Shown here in pieces: positions 12,371 through 24,040 of a stretch of DNA of 64,000 nt (its first letter is position 1; each line of letters begins with the position of its first letter). The notes under the pieces are model-generated. The model had not been told where the DNA came from, searched no databases, and worked only from the letters and a program-made list of their open reading frames with translations. The position numbers and the translations under genes are program-made. This stretch comes from Rhyacophila brunnea (lineage: Eukaryota; Arthropoda; Insecta; Trichoptera; Rhyacophilidae): positions 6,510,001-6,574,000 of the forward strand of contig JAGYXB010000825.1 of assembly GCA_022495005.1 (NCBI GenBank), read 5' to 3'.

Positions 12371-12822
12371 CTATTTTTTACCAGCTCGTATTCTTGTTTG
12401 TCCAGTTCAAATTTTTTCTTGTTTGTCCAAGATTTGTATTGGACGATTGAAGATTTTTAACTAACTTCCCGACTAGCTAGACATTTGAAACTTTTAGAAT
12501 ATATCAGAACACGACGACAATGCATTCTTTTAGCCATTTTTAAGCAGAATTAAATTCATTTTCAGTTAATTCTGTTTTGTATGGAAAGTTATTATTGTCG
12601 GTTGCTAAGGGGGTCCTGACAACTAAATTATTAATATATACGTGCGTTACTATGGAAATCAATATGAAATGTCAAAATGACATTTCAGTATTCTATATTT
12701 ATTCAGTATTTCTATCAAGTACAAAAAAGTATCTATTAATACATAGAATTGTCAAGTTTATATGATTCAACAGAAAATTTAAAAACGTGGTATATAAAAA
12801 GTTCATTTTATCTTGTAATTTT
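12371..12822 (+). repeat. Five-copy dispersed element, copy A
   Basis: This copy belongs to a non-coding family present five times in the window (A here; B 24041, C 33132, D 36657, E 54689). Shared words include TTCCCGACTAGCTAGACATT, AGAATATATCAGAACACGA, TACGTGCGTTACTATGGAAA and ATATGATTCAACAGAAA. The sense 5' edge is ATTTTACCACGTTTTT-like and the 3' edge is TTATCTTGTAATT. The edges are weakly inverted (ATAATTTTAC against ATAATTAC). Tandem TTGTTTGTCC motifs lie near the 5' end. This copy adds a TGAAATGTCAAAATGACATTTCA-type palindrome near 12665. Confidence 0.75.
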
Positions 12823-13231
12823 TACTTAAATAAGTATCTATCTATAATATGTTTTTACTTAGTGGCATAAAGTATAAAAAATGTAGCTTCACATTTTTCT
12901 CAATTATTCTAGTGTAAAAATATCAATGAAAGTGAAAACAAAAACCATGTCAACATAACTATATAATAATATTATGTATGTAGGTGCAGTGCAATGCAGT
13001 GTATCAAATGCAGTGTATCGCATTCGAAAAAAAACGCAAAGAGGCCTCTAAGCCTGTCAGCTCCTCGGGCTTTCTTCACGCGCTTGATAACTATACTATA
13101 AAACTATAAAGGTTGAGTATTCGCCTACTTATAGTCAAATATCTTTAGTTAATACATAATAAGTAGGTAAATAACGCGAAGACTCAGATGGGCCGGTCAC
13201 GTTGTTAGATGCAATGGACCTCTAGCTCTCC
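12823..13231. other. Non-coding, nothing recognised
   Basis: A short direct duplication of GCAGTGTATC occurs near 12997-13020. No gene is seen. Confidence 0.5.
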
Positions 13232-13446
13232 TTAAGGCGATACTTCAGTGAAACGGCAAATAATTTTCAACTATAGGCGCGACGAAAGTTTGGACTCGCT
13301 GGCAGTCTGAGAGAGAACGTCGAGGTGTAAATACGTCAATTTGTTTCGTGATGGCGACGGGGGTATTAATTCTTAAATCGTGTAAAGATGACTAAAAACG
13401 TTACCCATTTACTTTAAAAAGAAAACAAAAGAAGTCAATGAATATA

Positions 13447-14735
13447 CGAGGGTGGGTCAATAATTCCTTAGAAAAAAGCATTAAAACAGTTTTATTTTTG
13501 TATTTTTTTTTTATTTCTCAACATAATCTCCTTGGAGCTCAATACACTTGGTTAGACGTTTCTCAATTTTTTTAAACCGTCAGAAAAATAAGTTTTCGGA
13601 AGGTCCTCAAAATAAGCATTTGTCCGATCGATGACTTCTTCATTTGAAAAAAAACGCTGTCCACTTAGCCATTTTTTTAAGTTTGGGAAAAGGAAAAAGT
13701 CACTATCTGGCGAATACGGTGGGTGGTCGACCAATTCGAACTTCAATTCTTCAATTTTAGCCATTGATCGTAAACATGTGAACACGGGCATTGTCCTGAT
13801 GAAAGAGGATTTTTTTCCTGTTTAAATGAGGCCGTTTTTCTTCAATTTTGTTTTTTAGCTGGTCCAATAAAGATGCATAATAATCCCCTGTTATTGCTTT
13901 TCCTTTTTCCAAATAGTCAACGAAAATAATTTCACGTGCATCCCAAAATACAGTAGCCATAACCTTACCAGCTGATTTTACGGTTTTCGCCTTCTTTGGA
14001 CATGGTTCGCCTTCCGCAATCCACTGCTTTGACTGTTCTTTCGTCTCGCAAGTATAGTGGTGTATCCATGTTTCATCTACAGTCACAAAGCGACGAAAAA
14101 ATTATCCGGATTGCGTTGCATGAGCGACAACAGGGCTTTAGAGGTCACCACCCTATTGCGTTTATTGTCGACTGTGAGCAAACGCGGCACCCATCTTGCA
14201 GAAATATTTTTCATGCCCAATTTGTCATGTAAAATAGAAATGACGCTACCTTTGAGATCCCTGTAACCTCAATTATCTCACTCAACTTTAATCTTCGGTC
14301 ACTTAACACCATATCGTGGATTTTATTGATCATTTCTGGTGTAGTCACCTCTACAGGACGTCCTGAGCGTGGTTCATCCTTTGTTGATGTACGACCACGT
14401 TTAAATTCATTTAACCAGTTTTAAATAGTTGCAAGTGAAGGAGCAGATATGCCGTGAACTAAATCCAACTCATTTTTTATTTCCTTGCTGTTAACCCTTT
14501 TATATTAAAATGTTTAATAACAGCTCTAAACTCAATTTTCTCCATTTTCCATTTTTCCATTTTCCACAAGCAAATTTTTTTTTTAAAATGTACGAGAAAC
14601 ACACAACAACCCGACCAATCTGATTGAAACTTCGCAGCATACTGAATCGGTAGTGCCGCTGCATGAAAACAAACCGCTTACAGTACTAGTCACGCCACCT
14701 GTCGGCTTTTCTAAGGACTTATTGACCCACCCTCG
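13447..14735 (-). mobile_element. Mariner transposon, decayed copy
   Basis: A 1289-bp element bounded by CGAGGGTGGGTCAATAA inverted repeats and TA on both sides (13445-13446 and 14736-14737). It is collinear with the better copy at 61871-63169, in opposite orientation. It inserted into a TTAA-flanked MITE, so it is younger than that MITE copy. Confidence 0.92.
13552..14545 (-). pseudogene. Mariner transposase pseudogene
   Basis: This is the transposase of the mariner at 13447-14735, which cuts and pastes its element at TA sites. The inferred start is the ATG complementary to 14543-14545. Recognisable blocks are VDETWIHHYTCETKEQSKQW and LFHQDNARVH on one frame and HPPYSPDSDFFLF on another. 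Compared with the copy at 62058 it has several lesions: a TAT-to-TAA stop in the N-terminal helix-turn-helix region, a 1-nt loss just before the first catalytic aspartate, a 2-nt loss after QDNARVH near 13777, and an in-frame 9-nt loss that removes LAP from YSPDLAPSD. That last change brings the second and third aspartates three residues closer. It cannot encode an active enzyme. Confidence 0.92.
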
Positions 14736-14887
14736 TATTATTATTGTTACTAATAGAACAATAAACAGAACATTAAATGGACGCATGTTGGATTTATATG
14801 ACAAATTATATTTCGGTCGGCATGCGTCATTTGCACCCGCGACCCGCAATCTTTTTAGACCATGCCTCGACTGAGGTATAGCCTTAA

Positions 14888-16906
14888 AGTTTATGATGGT
14901 AACCTTGTATGCACTCGTCACCTGGGCCCTGGGAGAGAGAGCTCGGGATAGAGATCCTGGAGGATGATACGGCAGTTGGCCATGGAATTAATTTATCAGT
15001 AAGTCGGGAAGTAGATAACATTTTAATTAGACAAACTAAACATGATTGTGTCAGAGATAATAATTGTGGACATAGGTAAGAAAGACCCATGTCCGGAAAA
15101 GTGTACGTAACCACCACTATCACCAACAAGAGTGAAGGAGGAGGAGACTTGGCCACCTGTTTATCATTTTGGTTGTCTCTTCATACAGACGAGACCTACG
15201 CCCTAGAAGAAAACAATTTGAACGTAAATTGATAAACGAAAATAAGTGTACAGGTTTTATGGGTTCTATATTCAACATGATCTACGTCCTACGAGATGAG
15301 GACTCCATTGAAATAATTTGGATTGGTCATCGTGCGGTCAGCGGCAGCGGTGGAATGGGCGCGCCCGCGTCGCGGCACTCCGCACTCACCGGCCACCGGT
15401 CAAGCGGCATTCTTACCTGCTTCGGCCTTCCATGACCGGACAATCGGCAGTGTTGCCATGCGTATCACTATTTCCAACCAACCAATAGAAAAAAATAATA
15501 ATATCGGGAAAATAATTATAAGCCTACAGTATTTTTTCCTGAATAATTAAGAAGCTAAGGCTCATTTACACGAGTCACTATGGATTATCCTCCGCAGGGA
15601 ATTGGATTCAGGCATTCACCCTTCGTTTACACGTGTCACCGAAAGTGAAATACTCGATTCATTCCAAAATGGCGTCAAGTGAAATAGCGAACACACAAAT
15701 CACAGAAACAGCAACCAAGAACCACAAAACAACACTTTGTTTATTACAACCAGTATGTATCTACTATCAAATATGATGTGGACTGCAGGAACATCTATTT
15801 AACCGGTTTGTTTTCAATTATTCAAAATGGCAGTTTACGTACCTATGTAAATATTATGAAAGTACTCGGGGGCACAGTGCGCATGCGCGGAATCATCCGC
15901 AGTGATAAAAAAAATGATCCCAATTGGTGGGGTACTACATGCCCCCCACATCCTGAAGCGGGCCCCCTTACCTATCGCTAAGGATATAGGCTGTGTGACG
16001 CTCTACAGTAGCGTTTTTCAAATGTGTGTACGCGGTAAAATTAATGTTTATATTCAGTGTTTTTGCATATTTTAATATATCCATTTGAATTATGGAGTTG
16101 TCGAGTATTTTACGCAATTAAAAATTGTATCGTACAACCACATAATCTAAGATAATAACATTATTGAAGGAAAATAGCTTTTTTTACTAGTGTATCAAAT
16201 TTGTGATGTGTCTGATGATCTCACTTATCTGGTCGACTCACCTCGCCGGGCCCCCAGGCTAGGGCCCTGTCAGCCCCCCCCCCCCCCTTGTGGGGGCCAT
16301 GGGGCACTAGCAATGTTCAAACAAATTGATTTAAATGTCAATATATTCCTTCTACGCGAGGTGAGTTTACGTGAAGATTGCTTTATTACTATGTTTTTTT
16401 ATGTACATTAATGTACATATTATTTTCTCATTGTAATAACGCAATAATTGTTTCTTTATATTTTCCTTGTCGTGTTGACTTGTAACGTTCGCTCATAGAA
16501 GAAAACAAATTTAATATAAAATTGAATTCATCCAGGAGGAGATCAGCAGTAATTCAAAGTCACACTTGTACTCCCAACGCTGCAGCTAGGATCCTGTCCG
16601 ACACGGTCCAGTCGACAGAGATCCCATTGGTCTATTATTCATAACCGATAGTGATTTAAAAAAAATGTATCTGGCAACACTCCATCCAACACGCAACACG
16701 CGGGGACTTGCCTCTTTCTTGTTTTCAGTTTGTACTCCATACCAGCTATATACTATTGACCACTACCCAACTACTAATTATGTACGAGAGTGACCGCGGA
16801 GGGAATTGTTATCAGGTGGCGGTGTTTGGCGCCCAATAATGTGTGGTGGGCGATAATCCGTTACAAACAGATACCATCTTCGGGAGGAACGCAATGCGTA
16901 CGTACA
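14888..16906. other. Non-coding with GC-rich patches
   Basis: No gene is recognised. GC-rich sequence occurs at about 15330-15440, and a run of 14 C lies at 16274-16287. A TAGGGCCCTG end-like motif near 16260 has no supported partner. Confidence 0.45.
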
Positions 16907-17360
16907 TATATCCACAGGGCCGATTTACACTCATAGGGGCCCTGGGCAAATACTTATTGGCTTACCCTTTTTCATATCAATATGTAATGTTTACTTAGGT
17001 ACTGAAACCTATTACTTACATAATATTTGCATCATCTTATTTGTTTATTAATTATACTCAATGTGTAAAACAACTGTAATGAAACATGATATTTTTATTA
17101 AATTTGTTATTTATTTTTATGACATAATTATTATGACTGACCGTATGACTCGGGGATTTATAAACATATGTTTGATGTCTGATGTTTGCGCGTAGTAAAT
17201 ATTTCATTCGGTGTTATATTTTTTGTAGTAATTTATTTCAATATTATTATATTTTACTAAAAAATACCTACCCACTTTTGTCGAGCTTGACACGTGGGCG
17301 GCTGTTTCATCTGCTTCAAGATTTTTATCAAGGTATTTTTCGAACTCCCTGGGCCTGAAC

Positions 17361-18012
17361 CATAGACTATAGATACATATAGACGCCACCCGTTGCATTG
17401 CTAAATGAAGCTACGTGCCGTGCGTTTGGTTTGTGGGCGAGCGAACGCATTCGCCTATAAATATTCGAGACCATAGACCATTTCGCTAGTGCTCGCCCAA
17501 AGTGCTCGCACTAGACCCTCAGAATTAAAATATAATTTTCTGTTTTTTACGTTATATAGTATTTTTAAGCGGTCAAAATGCAACCAATTAGGTAAATATA
17601 TCTATAATTTAAGTTATTTTAAAGAAACACTAGGTCACTGATATTAAAATAAATAATAATATACAAATAAATTGTCACGAACATGTATCAACTTACCTAT
17701 GAAACGTAATACCATCTTCTTGGTTATCAGTACGGCTACCATATTTGAATACAACATGCAGAACCACCTTTCGTACTTAATTAACTAAAAATATTTACCA
17801 CTGACTTTATGTTTAACACAAAAAATAGCAAATTTAGCAACACGAACAACACGCTACGTGAAGCGATTCAACACGATTTGCCGGCGATATTTTTGGAAAC
17901 CAACTTAAAAATATGTAGACCTTTTATCTTACTCTAGCGCGTGTCGCAGAGATTATAAGGGTGCCGAATACTTTCTCACTCGCACTCATGCATCGTTTTT
18001 GTTCAGGCCTTG
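17361..18012 (-). mobile_element. P-like DNA element, copy 2, with THAP exon
   Basis: A 652-bp inverted copy of the element at 3573-4231, flanked by a perfect 8-bp duplication GCCTGAAC (17353-17360 and 18013-18020). Its left end is CATAGACTATAGATAC, and its right end complements to CAAGGCCTGAACAAAAAC, matching copy 1. The duplicated GCCTGAAC is identical to a word inside the element's own right terminus, which could reflect target preference or coincidence. It lies inside an hAT MITE. Confidence 0.75.
17697..17767 (-). pseudogene. Decayed THAP exon in P-like copy 2
   Basis: This aligns codon for codon with the exon at 3825-3895 and has the same 71-nt length and the same GTAAGT donor. The start is GTG instead of ATG. 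Both visible zinc-ligand cysteines are lost (TGT to CAT and TGT to TAT). GSRTD, QEDGITFH and the donor remain. It cannot form a zinc finger. Confidence 0.65.
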
Positions 18013-18300
18013 GCCTGAACCCTTTTAGCCGTAAATGGTAAATTCAGCCCTGTATATCCACATACGTAAGAACTAAAACATACTTATTTGTAATGATGAA
18101 AATTGGGTTTTTATGCGGCGCCTTTCATTGAACACCTATTACTCATACAGTGGTGCACACTGCGTAGTCCGCGGTCATCTATTACATAATAATATATTAT
18201 ATTGCGGTCCATCTACTAAATGAAGTGGACGAAAAAAACCATAGCATACCTATCCTAATAATTCTCAGACTAGAGTTTCACTAATTCCCACAAGCTACCG

Positions 18301-18438
18301 ATGTTTGTTTCTTTGGCCCCATTTGGCGACGTCACCAATAACCATGAGCTCTACTACCTCTTTGATGAACCTGACATCGTAAGATGTATCAAAACCAAAC
18401 GCCTGCGATGGACTGGCCATGTGACAAGTATGTAAGAA
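18301..18438 (+). pseudogene. LINE ORF C-terminal fragment
   Basis: The frame reads NHELYYLFDEPDIVRC and then TKRLRWTGHVTSM and a stop. NHELYxLYxEPDIVxxIKxxRLRWxGHVxRM is a familiar block downstream of the reverse transcriptase in non-LTR retrotransposons of the RTE type. A trace of the preceding WRR...N segment lies one frame away, so a frameshift is present. Similar blocks occur on the minus strand at 51205-51810. Confidence 0.7.
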
Positions 18439-18920
18439 CAAGTAGCGACAACGCGTTTCACGTTTAGTGGTCCGGAATGAAGACAATACTTGAAAAATCC
18501 CATCAAGTGAGCGAAACACGAGTCGTAAACATAATACCTATATTTAGGTACAAATGTTGTAAATACTAAGTGATAACCGATTTTATAACTTTAAATGTTT
18601 CTTACTACAAAGGGAAATTGATTGATGATGGCATGTCGTGTCAGCGATCTCACACTGAGCTTCATCTTGTGAAAACACCGTATATTTTGAGGTTATGAAG
18701 AATGACGCATGGGATGAATGCACCAAACAAGTTCGAATTTGAGACTTTCGAAATTTTAAACTTAAATTCTCTGTGAGAAGTAGCTTTCTGGTTAGTTTTG
18801 AGAGTGATACATCGTTGTTGACTTGAGCGCTCCCAAATGACAAAGGAATTTGTACCTAAGCACGTAGCGTGCAATGTGGCAGTATTGTTTTTAGTTGACA
18901 AGCATAGCATCTAAGCTCAG

Positions 18921-19216
18921 TGGGTCTATTCTATACTTATCGAACACTAAAGTGATAAATAGTATCAAACTTAGGGTAGGTTTGTATCAAAATATTAGCA
19001 CTTATTAACAATTACACGAAGTTGGTTTTTATTGTTGCAATAAGTGCGATATTTTAACAGCAGCAAGATAGCTGCTGTTAAAATATAGCACTTATTGCAA
19101 CAATAAAAACCAACTTCGTGTAATTGTTACAATAAGTGCTAATATTTTGATACAAACCTACCCTAAGTTTGATAATATTTATCACTTTAGCGGTCGATAA
19201 GTATAGAATAGACCCA
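18921..19216. mobile_element. Near-perfect hairpin MITE with CAG flanks
   Basis: Two arms of about 145 bp (18921-19064 and 19071-19216) are almost perfect reverse complements around a 6-nt loop AAGATA. The ends are TGGGTCTATTCTATACTTAT inverted. CAG lies on both sides (18918-18920 and 19217-19219), consistent with a 3-bp target duplication. A diverged hairpin element of similar design sits at 43880-44117, also between two CAGs. No coding region. The superfamily is not identified. Confidence 0.8.
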
Positions 19217-19219
19217 CAG

Positions 19220-20745
19220 GACTAGCGAAGCACCTGCCTATATGGCCGTAGCCTTGCGTAATGCAGAGTGGAGAGTGACAGACTATCTGGATCTTCTTCT
19301 CGTGCCGTCCCCTATCGTTGGTCGGCCAACATCAGTGCGATCTTTATCTTCTACCCGGAAGTTCGGTGGAGATAAAATCGAATCAATCATGGAGGTTCTT
19401 TAACTACGAAATGTGGTGTCGTTCTCAGTTTCGTTTACATTTACGCTGGAGAATCTACTTACCAAAAATAATAATAATCTATCTGTAAAAATACGTAACG
19501 CAGTGTGGTGAGTGGGCAGAGTATACGGTATGTATGTTATTTACTTACGTATTATGCAAATGTATCCACGTTAATATTATTGAAGTTTTGTATGTTAGGC
19601 TGACTCCTATTCAACGGTTTTTAAAGGTAATATCTGTTTTAACCAAGTACCTAGAAATATGTACCTATACTGAATTAAAAATGCGTCTTTAAATGGGGTC
19701 CCAAGCTATTCACCGGTTGGACATCACTGAGTTGTAAGTAAACAAAATCTTTGTAATAGCATACACCGATATTTGACGTTAATTGCTTCAAATAAATGAC
19801 GTCGATTAATAAACTGCTGAACGGAATTATTTACATTAATCTGACAGTGTATTAAACAGCTTTTGATAATAATATGATGATATTACATTCTACAAAGAAT
19901 ATACTTACGGCATTTAATTAAAAATAGAAGAATCATAGTAACCAAAGATTAAAGACAAAAAAACCAACTGACCAAGTTTACATGTACCTACAGCGATGCT
20001 TGTGGGTAGAAATGAAATAGTTTGTTACTGTATTACTTATGTTGATTCTTTATGCACAAATTGACACCTGAATTGCACCGTTCGGATGAGGCGTTCTCTC
20101 TCTACAGTGGTCTCAAGCATTGAAAATCGATCAAAATCAGAGATTCGCGGCGCGGCTTCTCCCGCCGCCTGATGAGGTTAGTGCGATAATATTATAAGTG
20201 ACGCATAAAGCCTAAGGACCGACCAATGCAATTACATATTTATATTAAACGTAATGTTTATTGTTGAAGTGTGTTTACCTGCTATTTCTTATACAATGCT
20301 GTCTGTCATTTTATTATTATAGGTATATTTTTTTCTCTTAAAAATAAAACATTTGCGTGTGATAGGTACACCACCACTGGCCAACATATGTGCTTTTGCG
20401 TATTTTATAACAGGCATATCGTTCAGTTTAAATAAACACTGTCAAACAATACAAAACAAAAACGTGAGCATCGATTTATAAAAAAATATATTGATTTTCA
20501 GATAATGAGTGTGTTGCGTGAGTGATTGATTAATTAATCTGAGATTAGTTAAACTACTTTAAGACTTAAAGTATGTTAACACTATCCACTTAGTGGATTA
20601 CATATAAGTTAAAATTTCAACCGTACATCTACCTGCCTGACATATTATTGTCGCTAGCGTTCAAATATGTTGCATAATATGCGGTTTGATTAGTTTTGAT
20701 GACTGAATCCAAAAAATAATATTTGCATATACGGCAGGGTAGCAT
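19220..20745. other. Non-coding, nothing recognised
   Basis: A slightly GC-richer patch at 19280-19380 has no supported coding similarity. Confidence 0.45.
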
Positions 20746-20797
20746 TCATAGATACCGAAATTGTCCTGGATTCGGGATCCCGGGATTGGATTCCCTA
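20746..20797. mobile_element. Right end of hAT family seen at 34039
   Basis: The sequence ending GGATCCCGGGATTGGATTCCCTA, with ATTCATAGATACCG just upstream, matches the right terminus of the full element at 34039-34764. No left end is present, so this is a truncated copy or a solo end. Confidence 0.6.
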
Positions 20798-21390
20798 GTA
20801 CGCACATTACTGATAGTAATTTTCTTCTTCTACTTTCTATAATATCGACGTACTTAATCGATTGCGTCACACCCGTCTGATCAAAAATACTGTTTTCAAA
20901 TCAGTTAACAAAGTTAGAACCATTGAAAGCGTGCCACACACGCATATTCAACAATAATTACATCTCTATGTAGGCCACTGTCCTTTCGATATTTTTTTAC
21001 ATAACTCGAGAACTCGGGTCTGACTTCTGATGTCAATAAAAATACTTTCTCTAGTATGCAAATTGCGCTCAGATAACACAATGACCTCACGAGTGAGCCA
21101 ACTACTCGACTGCCGACGCAGATGTGCATTTTGAAATAAATTATAATTAATAAACGACTATTATTTATTTATTCAGCGGGGCATAGGAATGTTTAATTTG
21201 GCTTTTTCATCATAAGTGAAAAGCATACCTGCCCACATAAAATAATTAGTTACCTCCAAACAAACAAAAAATAGCGAAATATTTGCAAATCCTATTTACA
21301 AGTGAATCAATAACAAATATTATGAAATACAGCGCTGGTATGTATAGACAGGCATATTATAATGTTCTTTTTGCGAATATAATAGTTATT
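20798..21390. other. Non-coding, nothing recognised
   Basis: No coding or repeat signal that I can support. Confidence 0.5.
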
Positions 21391-21611
21391 TTTTTTTCAA
21401 ATTCTTTTCTTTTGACCATATCCAATCCTAATAGGATCATATTATGGGCCTCCACAGAGTAGTAAAAATAAATGTATGTTGGCCATTTGCTCAACCTATT
21501 TCTATTATGTCCATAACAATAATAATATGTGAATTCGCCAAACCCAGGAATCGAACTTGGGACCCACGACATTATAAACCGACGCGTAAGCCGCTCAGCC
21601 ATCGTGGGCGT
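21391..21611 (-). mobile_element. tRNA-derived SINE, copy 1
   Basis: Read on the minus strand, the head contains a box A-like stretch GGCTGAGCGGCTTACGCG and box B AGTTCGATTCC at tRNA-like spacing. A unique body and a 3' module CTCTGTGGAGGCCCATAAT plus CCTATTAGGATTGGA follow. The same body and 3' module occur at 46820-47055. The head is an internal RNA polymerase III promoter relic; this is not a functional tRNA gene because the sequence runs on past the tRNA 3' end. Confidence 0.8.
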
Positions 21612-23499
21612 ATAATTATACTTATAGTTTATCAGTGTGTAGCCCACATTTTGGGCGTACTCCGAAAATAAACTAGAATCAGTTAAAAGAGACTGAGTTA
21701 GTTAGCTGCAAACTGCAATAAGTTTTACGCATACCGATTACCAGCCAAGAGCGAGGATGCCTAGTTCCGGGAAGACAGCCAGTTTGAGCAATGAAACACA
21801 TTCTAAGAACAAATTGTACTTGGACCCGGCCCGTTCCAGGGACTGTTCTGTTCTGGAATAATTGTCGATACCCGCTTAGCATTAATTACAAACTTGTACG
21901 GTGCAGTGTACTATTTTTAATAAACACCGTTATCCGCTATACGTTCTGGGATACCTGGTCACGCCCTACTTGCATCGTGATAATAAACAGACAGATTCAG
22001 GACGTATCAGTGAGTACCCAAACAATGACCACCGGGGAAGAGGGAGTTGAAGGGGCTAAAAGAAACTTGCATCCAGCAACTGTGAAATATAACGTGTACG
22101 ACTATTGTTTCCATTGACTATTGGCATGTACCTGAAGAACCATAACCGTGGCGTTCCACGCCTTTACATAAGTGCCTATACCCCCGAACCCAGCTTATAT
22201 TCATCTACACAACATGCATAGCTATGACGTCCCGACCAGAACACAGTAGCTGTACTGTAAATCGATTTGGTTAACGGTACGTTAGGATATAACGTTGACA
22301 TAATCAGTAATCACATATGATATTGATAAGACCTAACAGTTCAACGTGCATTATTATATTTTAATATAGCTTGCATGATAACAGCTGTACCAAGTTCCAA
22401 TGCATTTAGCCAATCAAATATGTTTATTACTATTTGCTTTGCAGATATTTAATAAGTGCAAACACTTGACTTTGGACAGATACTAGTCACATATGGTTGA
22501 ATGAGTTTTTATGCTAACTAGGTAAAATATACCTACTTACTTAACAAGAGAGTGTTGCAAACTAATTTAACTGGTATTTTTCATGTTAATTGAATATTAT
22601 TTAAGTTTAGGTGTAATAACCAAGAAGCAATGCATATTAAAAAGTGGATAGCGTATATTATCTGATATTCATCGATCCGGTGAGGATCTTGGCCATCCCC
22701 CGAAGACGTTCCTTGACAGTTTTTTTCAATTTATTTTCAGACCAGTCAAGACATACAGTCAAGGTGTAAAATTGAGAAACTCGGGGGGAGATTCAAGCAC
22801 GGTTTTTGAAGCGGACACTTTGGAACGCGACCACGGGTGGTGTATGCGTTCAATTAGCAAAGAAAAACACATTCTGGGAAAATCAACACTAGCATGGCAG
22901 GAAACTCGACATGAGGTCTTCCCAACCAGTACATATAGTTAAATGCATTTGTTTTAAATAGTTTGACATTCTTGGGGAATGTTAAAATACTGTGTCCCAT
23001 GTCATATTAAAACTACCGGCATGTTTTGGCCCAGTATTCGACTTCAGCCGTATATACTGAAAGTAAGGTGGATCTTCTGGCAAGCGTCAATCCATAATGC
23101 TAATAGAAATGGTAGTCATCGCAAACAAGCCTGTCGCTCTCTGCTTTAGCCTTCTTTTGAGTCTTGGGAAACTGTTTAAAAATTGCCGATGTTGCACAAC
23201 CAAGCATAGAGCTTCGCGATACGATCGGTAAAGACAGAGTGTGGTGGGGGCGCGGTTGGTTTGGAGGTTCTATGTTTGTGTTATTGTTACCGACACCGGG
23301 TCGTTTATATTCCCAATACAGCAATTTAATGTAGACATCTCCATGAAATAACTTAGAAAAAGTGAAGGTTATAAAATTCGCAACCGGGGCTACGCAAAAA
23401 CGGTAAAGACCTCAAATCGATAGTTTAGGTTAATCAATCATTTTATGTTTCACATCTGAAAATATATTATAACCAATAGAAAAAATCTTTTTGAAAAAA
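21612..23499. other. Non-coding, nothing recognised
   Basis: Several short open frames on both strands show no domain. No element boundaries were found. Confidence 0.45.
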
Positions 23500-23590
23500 G
23501 TAAGACACCCCGCAAGATCGAACCTGCATCTCTCGGATATCGCGCCCATGCACATTGATCACAATGCTAAAGGCGCCATACTTCATTACG
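23500..23590 (-). mobile_element. SINE-like tRNA-related head
   Basis: On the minus strand a GGCGCCTTTAGC-like box A and GGTTCGATCTTGC box B resemble a tRNA-derived SINE head. Sequence continues past the position where a tRNA would end. There is only one copy in the window. Confidence 0.45.
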
Positions 23591-24040
23591 ACAAATTTTA
23601 ACTAATGGCTCTTATAATACTCTCTGAAGCGATTTCTAAATTGAGTTACTATTGGCTATCGGCTTTTGTATTCTAAATCAAAATACCTAGGTATTAGATA
23701 CTTTAATTAATAACCGACGTCACGGATCACTCCTAGATTTTTTGTTTGAACTTGCTAATAATTTTAATTAACTATTTTTTTTATTCAACGAATAATTTAC
23801 ACGATTTAATAATGTTACATTCTATAATTTATAATTTGTATACTTATAATTTTATGTTTCGTTTGCACGAACAAGATTTTGTGCACAATGAATACAAATC
23901 GCATTTAATGTTTTTATAATTTTATATATTTTTAAGTGGTAATGTGTTCTGTCTAATAGAAAGAATAACAAACGTCGCTTTCTTAAAAAGTTTTTTTACT
24001 AATTTAATTTCAAATGTAGGTATCATTTATATTCACCGGC
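23591..24040. other. Non-coding, nothing recognised
   Basis: AT-rich spacer before repeat copy B. Confidence 0.5.

Larger units (their letters stand above)
13232..14887. mobile_element. TTAA-flanked MITE interrupted by mariner
   Basis: The outer ends are TTAA-GGCGATACTTCAGTG on the left and, complemented on the right, TTAA-GGCTATACCTCAGT. An uninterrupted copy lies at 26911-27292. TTAA at both borders is the piggyBac target signature, so I infer a piggyBac-type non-autonomous element, although no transposase is present. A mariner copy sits in its middle at 13447-14735, splitting GAATA-TA-TTATTATTG exactly as predicted from the intact sister copy. Confidence 0.7.
16915..18052. mobile_element. 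hAT MITE hosting a nested P-like element
   Basis: The termini are CAGGGCCGATTTAC on the left and, complemented on the right, CAGGGCTGAATTTACC. The element is flanked by a perfect 8-bp duplication TATATCCA (16907-16914 and 18053-18060). The 1138-bp span includes the P-like element at 17361-18012 and its 8-bp duplication, so the hAT was about 478 bp before that insertion. It has no coding capacity of its own. Confidence 0.85.

Noticed and set aside
16255..16290. GGGCCC-rich words and a C14 run considered as an hAT end
   Set aside because: No partner terminus or duplication could be matched, and low-complexity sequence makes chance similarity likely.
23500..23590. Candidate tRNA gene on the minus strand
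   Set aside because: Only a box B-like and a weak box A-like motif; a cloverleaf with a clear acceptor stem could not be drawn.
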